Shown: positions 16,128 to 24,486 of the stretch, one piece after another
How the letters are laid out: each line of letters begins with the position of its first letter
Numbering within the stretch: position 1 is the stretch's first letter
Assembly (NCBI RefSeq): GCF_965204935.1
Contig: NZ_CBDBFO010000002.1
Strand: one strand, 5' to 3'
DNA length: 64,000 nucleotides
Source of the DNA: Hoeflea_A sp965204935
GTDB taxonomy: Bacteria; Pseudomonadota; Alphaproteobacteria; Rhizobiales; Rhizobiaceae
Position numbers and translations under genes: made by a program
The notes under the pieces: generated by a model
The model's database searches: none
What the model was told of the DNA's origin: nothing
Seen by the model: the letters and a program-made list of their open reading frames with translations, nothing else

Positions 16128-18155
16128 TCAACTCCTGTAGCAAACGGATCTGACGGCTTCGGCAATGCGTGCAGCGTCGGGCATATAGGCGCGCTCCAGC
16201 CGGTCGTTATAGGGGACCGGCATCTCGGGGGCGCCGACGCGGGCGACAGGTGCATCGAGCCAATCGAAGGCGAGATCTTGAATGGTTGCCGCAATCTCTC
16301 CGCCAAATCCCCCAAAAAGGGGCGCTTCGTGCACGATGACGGCGCGATTGGTGTTCCTGACACCGTCACAGATCATTTCAGCATCGAGCGGCTTGATCGT
16401 GCGTGGGTCGATCACCTCGACGCTGATCCCTTCGCGGGCCAATCGGTCTGCGGCCTGAAGCGCACGGTCGACCATGGCGAGCGTGGCAACAACCGTGCAA
16501 TCGGTCCCGGGGCGCACAATGCGAGCCTTGCCGGGTTCGATCCTGTAGCGAGAGGCAGGCACCGGCTGTTCAGCGCCCAGGTAGAGGAGCTTGTGTTCAA
16601 GGAAGACAACCGGTCCGTCATCGGCAATCGCGCTCGCCATCAATCCCTTGGCATCATAGGGGGTTGAGGGTGCGAAGATCTGCAGTCCGGGAATGTTGGC
16701 AAACAACATCTCAAGCGACTGACAATGCTGAGCTGCCAGCCGGATACCCGCACCCTGTGGGCCGCGGAAAACAATCGGCACGCTGGCCTTGCCGCCCAGC
16801 ATGAACCGTGCCTTGGCCGCCTGATTGACTATGGCGTCCATCATGAGCGTTACAAAATCCCAAAGCTGAGCTTCGACCACCACACGTTTGCCGCACAAGG
16901 CGGCCCCGACGCCGCAGGTGGATATCACCCCTTCGGATATGGGCGTGTCGCGCACACGCTCGGCTCCGAAGCGGTCACGAAGCCCCGCCGTCAGGCCGAA
17001 AATGCCACCGGTCTCGCCGACATCCTCGCCCAGGATGATCACATCACCGTCGGCCTCCATTTCCAGCGCGAAGGCTTCCGTGATCGCCTCCTTGTAGGTC
17101 AAGGCGCGTTCGTCCGCTGGCGGTTCAGCAAATCCGGCGATCGGCTGCGGCACCACGAATTGAAGTGCCTTGGCCATGTCAGGTTCGGGCTGATCCGTGG
17201 CCCAATCGATGGCGGCTTCGATCTCGGCCTCAACCTCGGCCACCATTGTGTCATAGCCGGCTTGCGGCAACTCGTTCGCTTCGATCAGCCGATCCCGCAG
17301 GCGCGCAACGGGATCCCTTGCTTTCCAGTCCGCCTCCTCGTCGCTCGTCCGGTAGGCCGGCAGATTTGCGCGCATGGAGTGGTCATCCCAGCGATAGGTC
17401 AGGGCCTCGATCAGGGTGGGACCGTCACCGACGCGGGCACGCAGAGCGGCCCGTTCGACTGCTTCGAACACAGCCGCCACATCGTTGCCATCGATCCTCT
17501 GGTTGGGCACGCCATAGGCATCCCCACGCGCAGCAATGGACGGGCCGGCCGTTACCGCCTCAGTCGCGGTGGTCAGGCCATATTGATTATTTTCACAGAA
17601 GAATATCAGCGGCAGTTTCCAGATCGCGGCGAGATTCATTGCCTCGTGGAAAATCCCCTCATTGGCCGCCCCATCGCCGAAGAAGGTGATTCCGATCTGC
17701 CCGGTCTTGTTCATCTGCGCGGCAAGGGCTGCACCCGTACCCAGCCCCATGCCAGCGCCGACGATGCCATTGGCACCCAGAATGTTGCTGTCGAAATCCG
17801 CGATGTGCATGGATCCGCCCAGCCCAGCGCAATAACCCTTCGCCCGGCCCATCAATTCGGCGAACATGAGCGCGATGTTCGAGCCCTTTGCAATCGTATG
17901 TCCATGGCCGCGATGGTGGGTCAGCAGGAAATCATCCGTTTCGAGCGCTGCACACGCCCCGGCAGCGATCGCCTCCTGACCGACGCTTGAGTGCGCGGTG
18001 CCCTTGATCACGCCTTTCAGGAACAGTTCTTTCGCGCGGGTCTCGAACCGCCGGATGCGCAGCATCATGGTGAGCGCCGCATGTAACTCCTTGGGGCCAA
18101 GACGGTTGGTCGGCCCAGCGGGTGCTACGGTATCGAGGATGTGGACCTGAGCCAT
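16128..18155 (-). CDS. Fused E1 alpha/beta subunit of a 2-oxoacid (pyruvate/acetoin-type) dehydrogenase
   Basis: The N-terminal half (to about residue 330) is an E1 alpha domain with the thiamine-diphosphate motif GDGAANEGIFHEAMN...ENN and the family pattern HRGHGH. The C-terminal half (from about residue 345, starting ALTYKEAITEAF) is an E1 beta domain with ILGEDVGETGGIF and VIDPRTIKPLD. Both halves are normally separate proteins. No E2 or E3 gene is in this operon, so the enzyme either borrows them or works as an acetoin or 2-oxoacid cleaving enzyme. The ATG at 18155 is five bases after the TRAP permease stop; an overlapping GTG nine bases earlier is possible. Confidence 0.88.
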   Translation of the reverse strand: MAQVHILDTVAPAGPTNRLGPKELHAALTMMLRIRRFETRAKELFLKGVIKGTAHSSVGQEAIAAGACAALETDDFLLTHHRGHGHTIAKGSNIALMFAELMGRAKGYCAGLGGSMHIADFDSNILGANGIVGAGMGLGTGAALAAQMNKTGQIGITFFGDGAANEGIFHEAMNLAAIWKLPLIFFCENNQYGLTTATEAVTAGPSIAARGDAYGVPNQRIDGNDVAAVFEAVERAALRARVGDGPTLIEALTYRWDDHSMRANLPAYRTSDEEADWKARDPVARLRDRLIEANELPQAGYDTMVAEVEAEIEAAIDWATDQPEPDMAKALQFVVPQPIAGFAEPPADERALTYKEAITEAFALEMEADGDVIILGEDVGETGGIFGLTAGLRDRFGAERVRDTPISEGVISTCGVGAALCGKRVVVEAQLWDFVTLMMDAIVNQAAKARFMLGGKASVPIVFRGPQGAGIRLAAQHCQSLEMLFANIPGLQIFAPSTPYDAKGLMASAIADDGPVVFLEHKLLYLGAEQPVPASRYRIEPGKARIVRPGTDCTVVATLAMVDRALQAADRLAREGISVEVIDPRTIKPLDAEMICDGVRNTNRAVIVHEAPLFGGFGGEIAATIQDLAFDWLDAPVARVGAPEMPVPYNDRLERAYMPDAARIAEAVRSVCYRS

Positions 18156-18160
18156 CGCGT

Positions 18161-19477
18161 TCACCCATAAACCAGACGCGGCAGCCACAATGAAAGATCA
18201 GGCCAGGCGATAACGACAAGCAGGGCAACAAGCTGCAAGGCTATGAACGGCCACTGCGCGGCAAAAATATCCTGCAAGGTCACGTCGGCAGGGGCTGCGC
18301 CCTTGAGGTAAAAACAGGCCGGACCGAAGGGTGGCGTCAGATACGCGATCTGCATCGACAGATTGAACACGATACCGAACCATATCGGATCGTAGCCAAG
18401 CTGCTGCAACACAGGCAGGAAGATGGGCATGGTCAGAAAAAGGATGCCGATCCAGTCAATGAAAAAGCCGAGCAGAACAAAGACGCCGACCATGACCGCC
18501 AGGATGATTGCCGGTTCGCTTGAGATGCCGGAAAGAACGGTTCGGGCGAAATCGATGCCGCCCATCAGATTGTAAACCCCGATCAGAGCGTTGGTTCCGA
18601 ACACCAGCCAGAACACCATGCCGCAGGTCCGCAGGGCCTGCACCAGAACCTCCTGAAGCATCGACAGGCTGAGTGCGCCCCTTACCCAGGCTGCGATTGT
18701 GGCGCCGAAAGCGCCGATGGCAGCGCTTTCAGTAATCGAGGCAAAGCCTGCGTAAATCGATACGAGCACGCCGCCGGCGACGGCCACGGGGAGTAAAACG
18801 CCACGAAACAGAGCCAGTTTCTCCCTCAGCGGCATGCTGCTGTCTTCATCCGACAGGGGTGGTCCGAGTTCAGGATTAAGGCCACAACGTATCAGGATGT
18901 AAGCAATGTAAAGCGTGGCGAGCAGCAATCCGGGAACGATCGTTGCGAGAAAGAGGTGGGAAATCGAAACCTGCGCCGTCAAGCCGTAGAAGATCAGGAT
19001 GATCGAAGGCGGGATCATGGTCCCCAGCGATCCGCCGGCCGTTATGATGCCAACTGCAAGTTTCTTGTCGTAGCCCAGACGCAGCATCTGTGGCAGCGCG
19101 ATCAATCCGAGCAATACGATCTCGCCGCCAATGATGCCGGTTGTGGCGCCGAGAATGACCGCCACGAAAATGGTCACGACACCAATGCCTCCACGCAACC
19201 TTCCCGCCCACACATGGAAGGCCTGGTAAAGGTCGCGGGCTACGCCGGATTTTTCCATGATCGACGCCATGATGACAAACATCGGAACCGCCACCAGGGC
19301 AAAACTGTCAAGAAACTCAACCGTTCGGCTGCCGACAATAAAAAGCGCATTCCAGCCGAACTGGGTAACCGCCAGGACCACTGCGATCGATCCGGAAACG
19401 AACGCCAGCGGGATTCCCATCATCAGCATGGCCGCCATGCTGGCGACGATAAGAAGGGTTACTGTCGCGATGTCCAT
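18161..19477 (-). CDS. TRAP transporter large permease (DctM family)
   Basis: The 438-residue polytopic membrane protein has the DctM patterns VPMFVIMASIMEKSGVARDLY, GTMIPPSIILIFYG and the C-terminal AYLTPPFGPACFYLKG. It is the channel subunit of a TRAP system, which uses the sodium gradient and a periplasmic binding protein. The start at 19477 shares one base with the stop of the DctQ gene (TGATG). The P-Q-M set is embedded in an operon with BKACE, E1, RidA and aldolase genes, so the solute is probably the acid that these enzymes degrade. Confidence 0.95.
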   Translation of the reverse strand: MDIATVTLLIVASMAAMLMMGIPLAFVSGSIAVVLAVTQFGWNALFIVGSRTVEFLDSFALVAVPMFVIMASIMEKSGVARDLYQAFHVWAGRLRGGIGVVTIFVAVILGATTGIIGGEIVLLGLIALPQMLRLGYDKKLAVGIITAGGSLGTMIPPSIILIFYGLTAQVSISHLFLATIVPGLLLATLYIAYILIRCGLNPELGPPLSDEDSSMPLREKLALFRGVLLPVAVAGGVLVSIYAGFASITESAAIGAFGATIAAWVRGALSLSMLQEVLVQALRTCGMVFWLVFGTNALIGVYNLMGGIDFARTVLSGISSEPAIILAVMVGVFVLLGFFIDWIGILFLTMPIFLPVLQQLGYDPIWFGIVFNLSMQIAYLTPPFGPACFYLKGAAPADVTLQDIFAAQWPFIALQLVALLVVIAWPDLSLWLPRLVYG

Positions 19478-19965
19478 CAGGCCCGCCGTGCGAAAAGCCG
19501 GCGCAAGACCACCACGAGGAAAAGCAGCGCGCCGATGAACAGCAAGGCTTTGAGGAACGCCGGTAGCGGCGCGTTCAACGTGCTGCCCGAACGTTCCGGG
19601 TCCCAACTGCCGCCCAGCGAGAAGCGCCAGATTGCACGCTCAGTCATCCGCCAGGCGGCGTAGGTCAGTCCGGCGAGGTAAACCGCACCGACAATGCCTG
19701 AAAGGATGTCCGATATTCGCGACAGGACCGGCTGCCGTTCGACGAGCAGCGTTACACGCATGTGCGTTCCTTCGGCCATGCAAAAAGCACCGCCGAACAC
19801 AAACCCGCAGGCTGCAAGAAGAACGGAGACTTCATGAGCCCATATCGTCGGTGCATTCAACGCGTAGCGCGCGAATACCTCGTAGACCATGATCAGTATA
19901 ACAGCGGCAAACGACAAGGCGGACAACCGCCCGACTGCGAGGGCAATCCTGTCGATCAGCGTCAT
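19477..19965 (-). CDS. TRAP transporter small permease (DctQ family)
   Basis: The 162-residue protein has four hydrophobic segments and the DctQ signature RYALNAPTIWAHEVSVLLAA, with GTHMRVTLLVE in the second half. It couples to the large permease. Start ATG 19965 has GGAGG ten bases upstream. A strong hairpin (19987-20007) separates it from the binding-protein gene. Confidence 0.92.
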   Translation of the reverse strand: MTLIDRIALAVGRLSALSFAAVILIMVYEVFARYALNAPTIWAHEVSVLLAACGFVFGGAFCMAEGTHMRVTLLVERQPVLSRISDILSGIVGAVYLAGLTYAAWRMTERAIWRFSLGGSWDPERSGSTLNAPLPAFLKALLFIGALLFLVVVLRRLFARRA

Positions 19966-19986
19966 ATCTGGCTATCCTCCGATAAA

Positions 19987-20007
19987 CCGGGGGCCGCATG
20001 CCCCCGG
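19987..20007 (-). promoter_or_regulatory. Intercistronic hairpin between TRAP P and Q genes
   Basis: CCGGGGGC (19987-19994) and GCCCCCGG (20000-20007) form a perfect 8-bp stem with a 5-base loop, followed on the minus strand by TTTATC. It is a likely mRNA stabiliser or partial terminator that sets binding-protein excess. Confidence 0.7.
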
Positions 20008-20020
20008 CACCAATCCCGGC

Positions 20021-21028
20021 TCAGTTCAGGCCGAGCTTGTCCAGAAAGGCCTTGTGGCTGTCGACAACGGCCTGTGCATCGGCGCTCTTGGCGCCCCAAT
20101 CATCCCATACCGCCTTTGTGTACTGGCGGAATTGCGATGCCTCTTCGTCACCAAACTCGATAAACGTCACGCCAAGCTCATCCTTCGCTTTTGTGACGGC
20201 CATTTGATCTTCTTCGGAAAGCGTCGAGCGCAGCTCTTCCGACATCGCGTTGCAGGCATCTGTGAATTTCTGCTTGGCGTCATCAGACAGGCTGTTCCAT
20301 TTTTCTTTGGACACGCTCATTTCCGTTACCGCCATCGAATGGCGTGCCAGCACCGAGTATTTGGCCTGGTTGTGCATGCCGAGGGCAACATTGAGCGCGA
20401 CATTGGCAAGATCCGTTGCATCAAGCACGCCGGTTTCCATCGCGGTAACACTCTCGCCGACACCCATGGTCACCAATGACGCGCCGGTGCGGCTCAGCAG
20501 ATCGGAAGCAAGTCCTCCCGGAGCGCGCATCTTCAGGCCTTCGAAATCCGCGACGGTTTCGATCGGCTTGGTGGACGGGATCTGCTCGGGCGGCCAGTAA
20601 ACCGGACAGATCAGGTGCAGATCGTATTTGTCATAGAGCGCGCGTGCGATTTCGAGCCCGCCACCTTCCGTAAACCACCGGTCGCGGGTGGCGCTGTCGG
20701 GATAGGCGGCGAGCGTATCGCCAAGCACACCCAAGGCGGCATCCTTGCCGGCGAAGTAGCTTGGTGCCGTGTACTGACCATCCAGAAGTCCGTTCTGAAT
20801 CGCGTCTATCGTCTCGCCCGCACCGACTACGGCGCGTCCAGGCAGCACGGTAATCTCCACCTCGCCATTGGTATTTGTTTTCAGCTGCGCTGCCATCGCC
20901 TCAAAGGCCTTCGTCGTGGACGCGTTGGCACCCAAGAATGTTTGCATCTTGAGTTCCATGCCGAAGGCCTGTCCACCAAGCGCCAACAATCCGATCACGG
21001 CAGCTGCCATGTGTGTGGTTCGTTTCAT
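20021..21028 (-). CDS. TRAP transporter solute-binding protein (DctP family)
   Basis: The 335-residue periplasmic protein starts with a signal peptide (MKRTTHMAAAVIGLLALGGQAFG, cut near AFG/ME). It has DctP-type features such as GLKMRAPGG and the binding Arg of that motif, preceded by PIETVADFEG. The ATG at 21028 has AGGGAGGAA eight bases before it; the open frame runs further upstream but without a ribosome site. The gene sits between the BKACE gene (28 bases upstream) and the Q/M genes. Confidence 0.93.
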   Translation of the reverse strand: MKRTTHMAAAVIGLLALGGQAFGMELKMQTFLGANASTTKAFEAMAAQLKTNTNGEVEITVLPGRAVVGAGETIDAIQNGLLDGQYTAPSYFAGKDAALGVLGDTLAAYPDSATRDRWFTEGGGLEIARALYDKYDLHLICPVYWPPEQIPSTKPIETVADFEGLKMRAPGGLASDLLSRTGASLVTMGVGESVTAMETGVLDATDLANVALNVALGMHNQAKYSVLARHSMAVTEMSVSKEKWNSLSDDAKQKFTDACNAMSEELRSTLSEEDQMAVTKAKDELGVTFIEFGDEEASQFRQYTKAVWDDWGAKSADAQAVVDSHKAFLDKLGLN

Positions 21029-21056
21029 TCTTCGTTCCTCCCTTGGTATTTTGTGG

Positions 21057-21956
21057 TCATGTTCCAATGCGTACTTCTGGCATCTCAAGGATTTGCCGCG
21101 TCTCTTCGACGGTCGCCGGCTCTCGACCAAGCGACCGCGCCTGTTCGACGACCTTTGCAATCACCTCGGCATTGGTCAGGTGGCGGCTGCCGTCCATGTA
21201 GGCAAAATCTCCAAGGCCGATGGAGATGTGTCCGCCGGCACGGATGATCTTTTCGGTCAGCAGAAACAGGTCGCCCTTGTAGTTGACCGCCGTCCAGACG
21301 ATGTCGAAGTCCTGCGGCAAAAAAGCCGTATGGGCATCAAGCCCGGCCGGCGTCCCCGGGTGTCCGGCAAAGATGATCTGATCGGTCAGGCAGAAGCAGA
21401 TATAGGCAGGGTCTTTCAGCACGCCCATTTTCAAGAACTGCTCAATCAATCTCGTGAAGCTGACGTTCCAGGAAACGAGGTAGGGCTTTAGCCCGTAGTG
21501 TGCGATGCGCTCCGCAAAATGCATCAGCGTGCCAGTGGAGTTCTTGTAGATGAGTTCGGTGGTGTCGAAGCTGTTGGTATCGGGATTCCACCAGTCCACG
21601 TTGACACTGCCGCAATCCATCGGCGCGAAATCGGGTGCGGTTTCCGCCGATTTCATCATTTGCTCGACAGCGGCAAAACGGCCCATGGCATCGGTCTCAT
21701 TGGCGACGTAGCCCAGTGTCGGATGGATCAGGATGTCGCAACCCGCCCGCAGACCGGCATTGGTTTCAAGATAGAACTCGGCGGCATTTTCAGGTTCACC
21801 ATCTGGCTTTCTGCCGTGGTAATGCAGGATGGATGCCCCCTCATTGGCACAGGCAATCCCGTCGGAAATGATCTCGGACGGCACAAACGGCACGTGCGGA
21901 TTCCCTCGCCGGGTGGCCAATTCATTGACCCGCGCTTCGATGATTATTTTGTCCAA
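21057..21956 (-). CDS. BKACE-family beta-keto acid cleavage enzyme (DUF849)
   Basis: BKACE enzymes condense a beta-keto acid with acetyl-CoA and release acetoacetate plus a new CoA ester; the founding member is Kce of lysine fermentation. Family features seen are the N-terminal 'IIIEARVNE', the zinc ligands HxH in ASILHYHGRKPDG (about residues 45-47), and MDCGSVN. The start is TTG at 21956, with GGGAGGAG five bases upstream and no ATG nearby. It is the first gene of the minus-strand operon and faces the LuxR-type regulator. The keto-acid substrate is probably the solute of the adjacent TRAP transporter or its product. Confidence 0.87.
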   Translation of the reverse strand: MDKIIIEARVNELATRRGNPHVPFVPSEIISDGIACANEGASILHYHGRKPDGEPENAAEFYLETNAGLRAGCDILIHPTLGYVANETDAMGRFAAVEQMMKSAETAPDFAPMDCGSVNVDWWNPDTNSFDTTELIYKNSTGTLMHFAERIAHYGLKPYLVSWNVSFTRLIEQFLKMGVLKDPAYICFCLTDQIIFAGHPGTPAGLDAHTAFLPQDFDIVWTAVNYKGDLFLLTEKIIRAGGHISIGLGDFAYMDGSRHLTNAEVIAKVVEQARSLGREPATVEETRQILEMPEVRIGT

Positions 21957-22014
21957 GGCGACTCCTCCCGAGCCTTCTTATTGGTGCAGAAGATAGCCAG
22001 TGCCAAAAAATTGT

Positions 22015-22071
22015 CTATACTAAAGTTATAGCAATTGACAAAAATATCTCCAATATATATCTAAAGTTATA
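22015..22071. promoter_or_regulatory. Repeated dyad sites in the BKACE/LuxR divergent promoter
   Basis: CTAAAGTTATA occurs twice, at 22020-22030 and 22061-22071, 41 bases apart (about four helical turns). Each copy lies inside an imperfect dyad: CTATA-N7-TATAG at 22015-22031, and an ATATA/TATAT flank around the second. The second copy ends on the A of the regulator's start codon. The spacing and position suggest two binding sites of the neighbouring LuxR-type protein, covering both promoters. Confidence 0.6.
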
Positions 22072-22967
22072 TGAAAAACGAGCCTGAAGACCTGGACGGG
22101 TTGCGCGAGGCGGCAGATTTGCTCGGCGGTTCTTTCCCCGGCCACACCATGCAACGCCTTCGCACGCCCGACGGAAAGTACCGCTATACCTATGTCAGTT
22201 CCGGCGTTCGCGACTCTTTCGGGCTGGATCCGGTGGAGCTCATGGCGCTTCGCGAAGTCGACCATTCCTGGCTGCATCCTGAAGACAAACCAAGGTTCAT
22301 CGAGGCACTGGAGACATCCGCGGCGACGCTCGGGCAACTCGACATCGAAGTGCGCGTTGCGCTCGACAACGGTCAATACCGCTGGGTTCGTTCAATCGGC
22401 AAACCGCGACGGCTCGACGACGGGTCGACATTGTGGGACGGTGTGGCACTGGATGTCACGAACCGCAGGGATGCAGTTGAGGCGCTTGAACGCACACTGA
22501 AGCAAGTCCGGCAAAACGAGACGTCGGAAGGCCGCTTGGCTCATATCGCCGCAACTGACATCCAGGCGCGCCTTTCGGAATTGCGCGGCGCCATATCCGA
22601 CCTTGCTGTTGCCGCGCAGCAAGACAGGGTTGGTCCGGCGATCGACAACGTGCAATCCCGTTTCGAGCAATTCGAGCGTGCCCTGGTCGCGTCCCGCGAA
22701 TTGGTGGTACCGGGTTCGGACACCGACGATGCCGGGACAGCATCTAGTGACCAAACGGTCGCAAAGGCCAAGCAACTCACCAAGCGACAAATCGAAATCC
22801 TGAGCCATGTTGGAAAAGGCGCGTCCAACCGGGATATCGCCGATCTGTTCGGAATTTCCGAGGGCACGGTGAAACTGCATCTGTCATCCATTTTCAAACG
22901 ACTCGGTGTCCAGAACCGGACCGAAGCAGCGCTCAAATGGCGCAGTCTCGGCGCTTCGTTCGAGTGA
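22071..22967 (+). CDS. PAS-domain LuxR-family transcriptional regulator
   Basis: The 298-residue protein has an N-terminal PAS-like fold (about residues 25-125, with YVSSGVRDSFGLDP and the closing 'LWDGVALDVTNRRDA' extension), a coiled linker (about 125-200) and a C-terminal GerE-type helix-turn-helix (LTKRQIEILSHVGKGASNRDIA, then FGISEGTVKLHLSSIFKRLGV). There is no receiver domain, so it probably senses a small ligand directly. It is divergent from the BKACE-TRAP-E1 operon and probably controls it. No Shine-Dalgarno sequence precedes ATG 22071, so a leaderless message or a later start is possible. Confidence 0.85.
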   Translation: MKNEPEDLDGLREAADLLGGSFPGHTMQRLRTPDGKYRYTYVSSGVRDSFGLDPVELMALREVDHSWLHPEDKPRFIEALETSAATLGQLDIEVRVALDNGQYRWVRSIGKPRRLDDGSTLWDGVALDVTNRRDAVEALERTLKQVRQNETSEGRLAHIAATDIQARLSELRGAISDLAVAAQQDRVGPAIDNVQSRFEQFERALVASRELVVPGSDTDDAGTASSDQTVAKAKQLTKRQIEILSHVGKGASNRDIADLFGISEGTVKLHLSSIFKRLGVQNRTEAALKWRSLGASFE

Positions 22968-23078
22968 CGCCCAGTTGCAGGATGTTCACCGATGTCATTG
23001 GCATGAACTCTCGAAAAGGTGACTTGGCCAGGCCAAAACCCGATGACGATCCCACTGACCGTCAAGCATTTGATCTGA

Positions 23079-24062
23079 TCAGGCCGGCCCCACGGCCCGC
23101 TGAGCCTCGATCATTGCGTCAATGCGCGCATCGAGTTTCAGATCATCTTCATCCGGCCGGTAGCCGCTTGCCTTGTAGAACTCTGCTGGACCGGCAAGGA
23201 GCTCCGTTAATTCTACAGCGCAGGAAAACGCGCCAGCGAGCTGCTTGATCTTTGAATTGTCAAAGGTCAGCGAAGCGGTTTTATCGCCATAAAGGGTTTC
23301 GGCGAGTTCGGGGAAGTACCTGACGATCGTGTCGGTCGGCACATGGACAATATCGACGGGTTTGCCGAGGCACGCGCCGATGCCGTGGTAAAGCTGGTCC
23401 CATGTATAGGCGCGGTCCGAGGTGATGTGGACCGCCTCGCCCAGCGCGTCCGGATTCCCCAAAAGCCTGACAAACGGTATCGCAAAGTCCTCACTGCGCG
23501 TCACCGTCCACAGGCTCGTTCCATCGCCATGTGTGACGATCGGTTTGCCGTTCTCGATCCGCCAGGGAAGCAGGAGGTGCTCACGCAGCACGGTCGGAAA
23601 TCGCGTGTGGATCGTGTGGCTGGGCCGGACGACCGTGGCCGGCAGGTCACTTTGAGACAGCACAATCGTTTCGGCTGCCGCCTTGTTGCGGCTGTAAGCG
23701 CTGAACGGGTTTTCAAGCGGCACGTCTTCAGTGATCCGGTGTGTCCGAGCCGGCCTTTGATAGGACGAGGCGCTGGCGATAAACACATAGTGGCCGGTCT
23801 TGCCGGCGAATGTTCTGACATCGCGCGCCACATCGTCTTCGGTATAGGCCAGGAACTGGCAGACTGCATCAAACCGCTTTTCAGCCAGCGCGGCGTATGT
23901 GGCATCGTCCCTGAGATCGCCCTGCAAAGCGGTCACGTCGACCGGCAACACATCACCACGGCTGCCGCGGTTGAAAACCGTCACGTCGTGTCCTGCGGCA
24001 ACAGATTCCTTTACGCAGCTGAGCGAGATTTCGCCCGTTCCACCGACATAAAGAACGCGCAT
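23079..24062 (-). CDS. NAD-dependent epimerase/dehydratase family protein (atypical SDR)
   Basis: The 327-residue extended/atypical SDR has a nucleotide-binding loop VGGTGEISLSCV (residues 6-17) and the active-site pattern YSRNKAAAE (Tyr-x3-Lys). Sequences of this type are often annotated as sugar nucleotide epimerases, but substrate cannot be predicted. Start ATG 24062 is preceded by GGGGGCGG; the open frame extends 132 bases further without a ribosome site. It is convergent with the LuxR gene and faces the TRAP operon. A GntR-type palindrome lies in the shared upstream region but is placed for the plus-strand promoter. Confidence 0.8.
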   Translation of the reverse strand: MRVLYVGGTGEISLSCVKESVAAGHDVTVFNRGSRGDVLPVDVTALQGDLRDDATYAALAEKRFDAVCQFLAYTEDDVARDVRTFAGKTGHYVFIASASSYQRPARTHRITEDVPLENPFSAYSRNKAAAETIVLSQSDLPATVVRPSHTIHTRFPTVLREHLLLPWRIENGKPIVTHGDGTSLWTVTRSEDFAIPFVRLLGNPDALGEAVHITSDRAYTWDQLYHGIGACLGKPVDIVHVPTDTIVRYFPELAETLYGDKTASLTFDNSKIKQLAGAFSCAVELTELLAGPAEFYKASGYRPDEDDLKLDARIDAMIEAQRAVGPA

Positions 24063-24246
24063 CACACCGCCCCCAAACACCGTCACGATGCCGAAAAGAA
24101 TAGCCCCGTACCCAAAGGTTGTCACGCTGTCGCGCTGTGCTGGTACACGCCGAGAAATGGCCGCGTTAAAATTGAGTGCCCTTTTATAATACACTTATTA
24201 CGTGCTCTGCTGAGAGCAGCGAACGACCCGAAGTTTCATATTTTCC

Positions 24247-24287
24247 TTGACCCGCAGCCTGGTTTACATATTTTTGTCCGGACAAAT
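24247..24287 (+). promoter_or_regulatory. Promoter with GntR-type operator (site a), TRAP cluster
   Basis: TTGACC (24247-24252), 16-base spacer, TATTTT (24269-24274), then the palindrome TTTTGTCCGGACAAAT (24272-24287) across the -10 end and start point. It reads towards the Q-M-P/P-Q-M TRAP cluster. It is one of seven copies in the window. Confidence 0.82.
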
Positions 24288-24402
24288 TTTTTGGACCTGA
24301 TTTCGTGGGGACGGTGTTGTTGCGCTCGTTGCAATCGGTTTCGAATACACATCCCGTCGCAAACCCGTTGCGAAGGTGTAGTGGTAGAAATTCGGGAAAA
24401 CG

Positions 24403-24449
24403 GTCGATGAGCCTATCGCTCATCCGGCCACTTCCAACGGCTCATCGAC
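24403..24449 (+). promoter_or_regulatory. Alternative-hairpin leader before the TRAP operon
   Basis: GTCGATGAGCC (24403-24413) is perfectly complementary to GGCTCATCGAC (24439-24449). It also contains GATGAGC (24406-24412), which pairs perfectly with GCTCATC (24418-24424) around a 5-base loop. The two pairings exclude each other, so the leader could switch between a short hairpin and an 11-bp long-range stem. There is no T-run; a translational effect on the gene starting 38 bases later is more likely than termination. Confidence 0.5.
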
Positions 24450-24486
24450 ATTGTCAGTCCATGCAGATTTCTGCGGGGCGGATGCG

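Larger units (their letters stand above)
24063..24486. other. 424-base intergenic region with promoter, operator and switch-like leader
   Basis: No gene is seen. From left to right it holds an AT-rich stretch (24171-24200) with a lone TATAAT at 24185-24190 and no -35; a plus-strand promoter (TTGACC 24247-24252, TATTTT 24269-24274); operator 24272-24287; then a leader of about 200 bases ending in an inverted-repeat system (24403-24449) before the first TRAP gene. The ribosome site GGGGCGG is at about 24476-24482. Confidence 0.7.

Noticed and set aside
24185..24190. Perfect TATAAT on the plus strand before the TRAP cluster
   Set aside because: No -35-like hexamer at 16-18 bases upstream; the operator-linked promoter at 24247-24274 is better placed.
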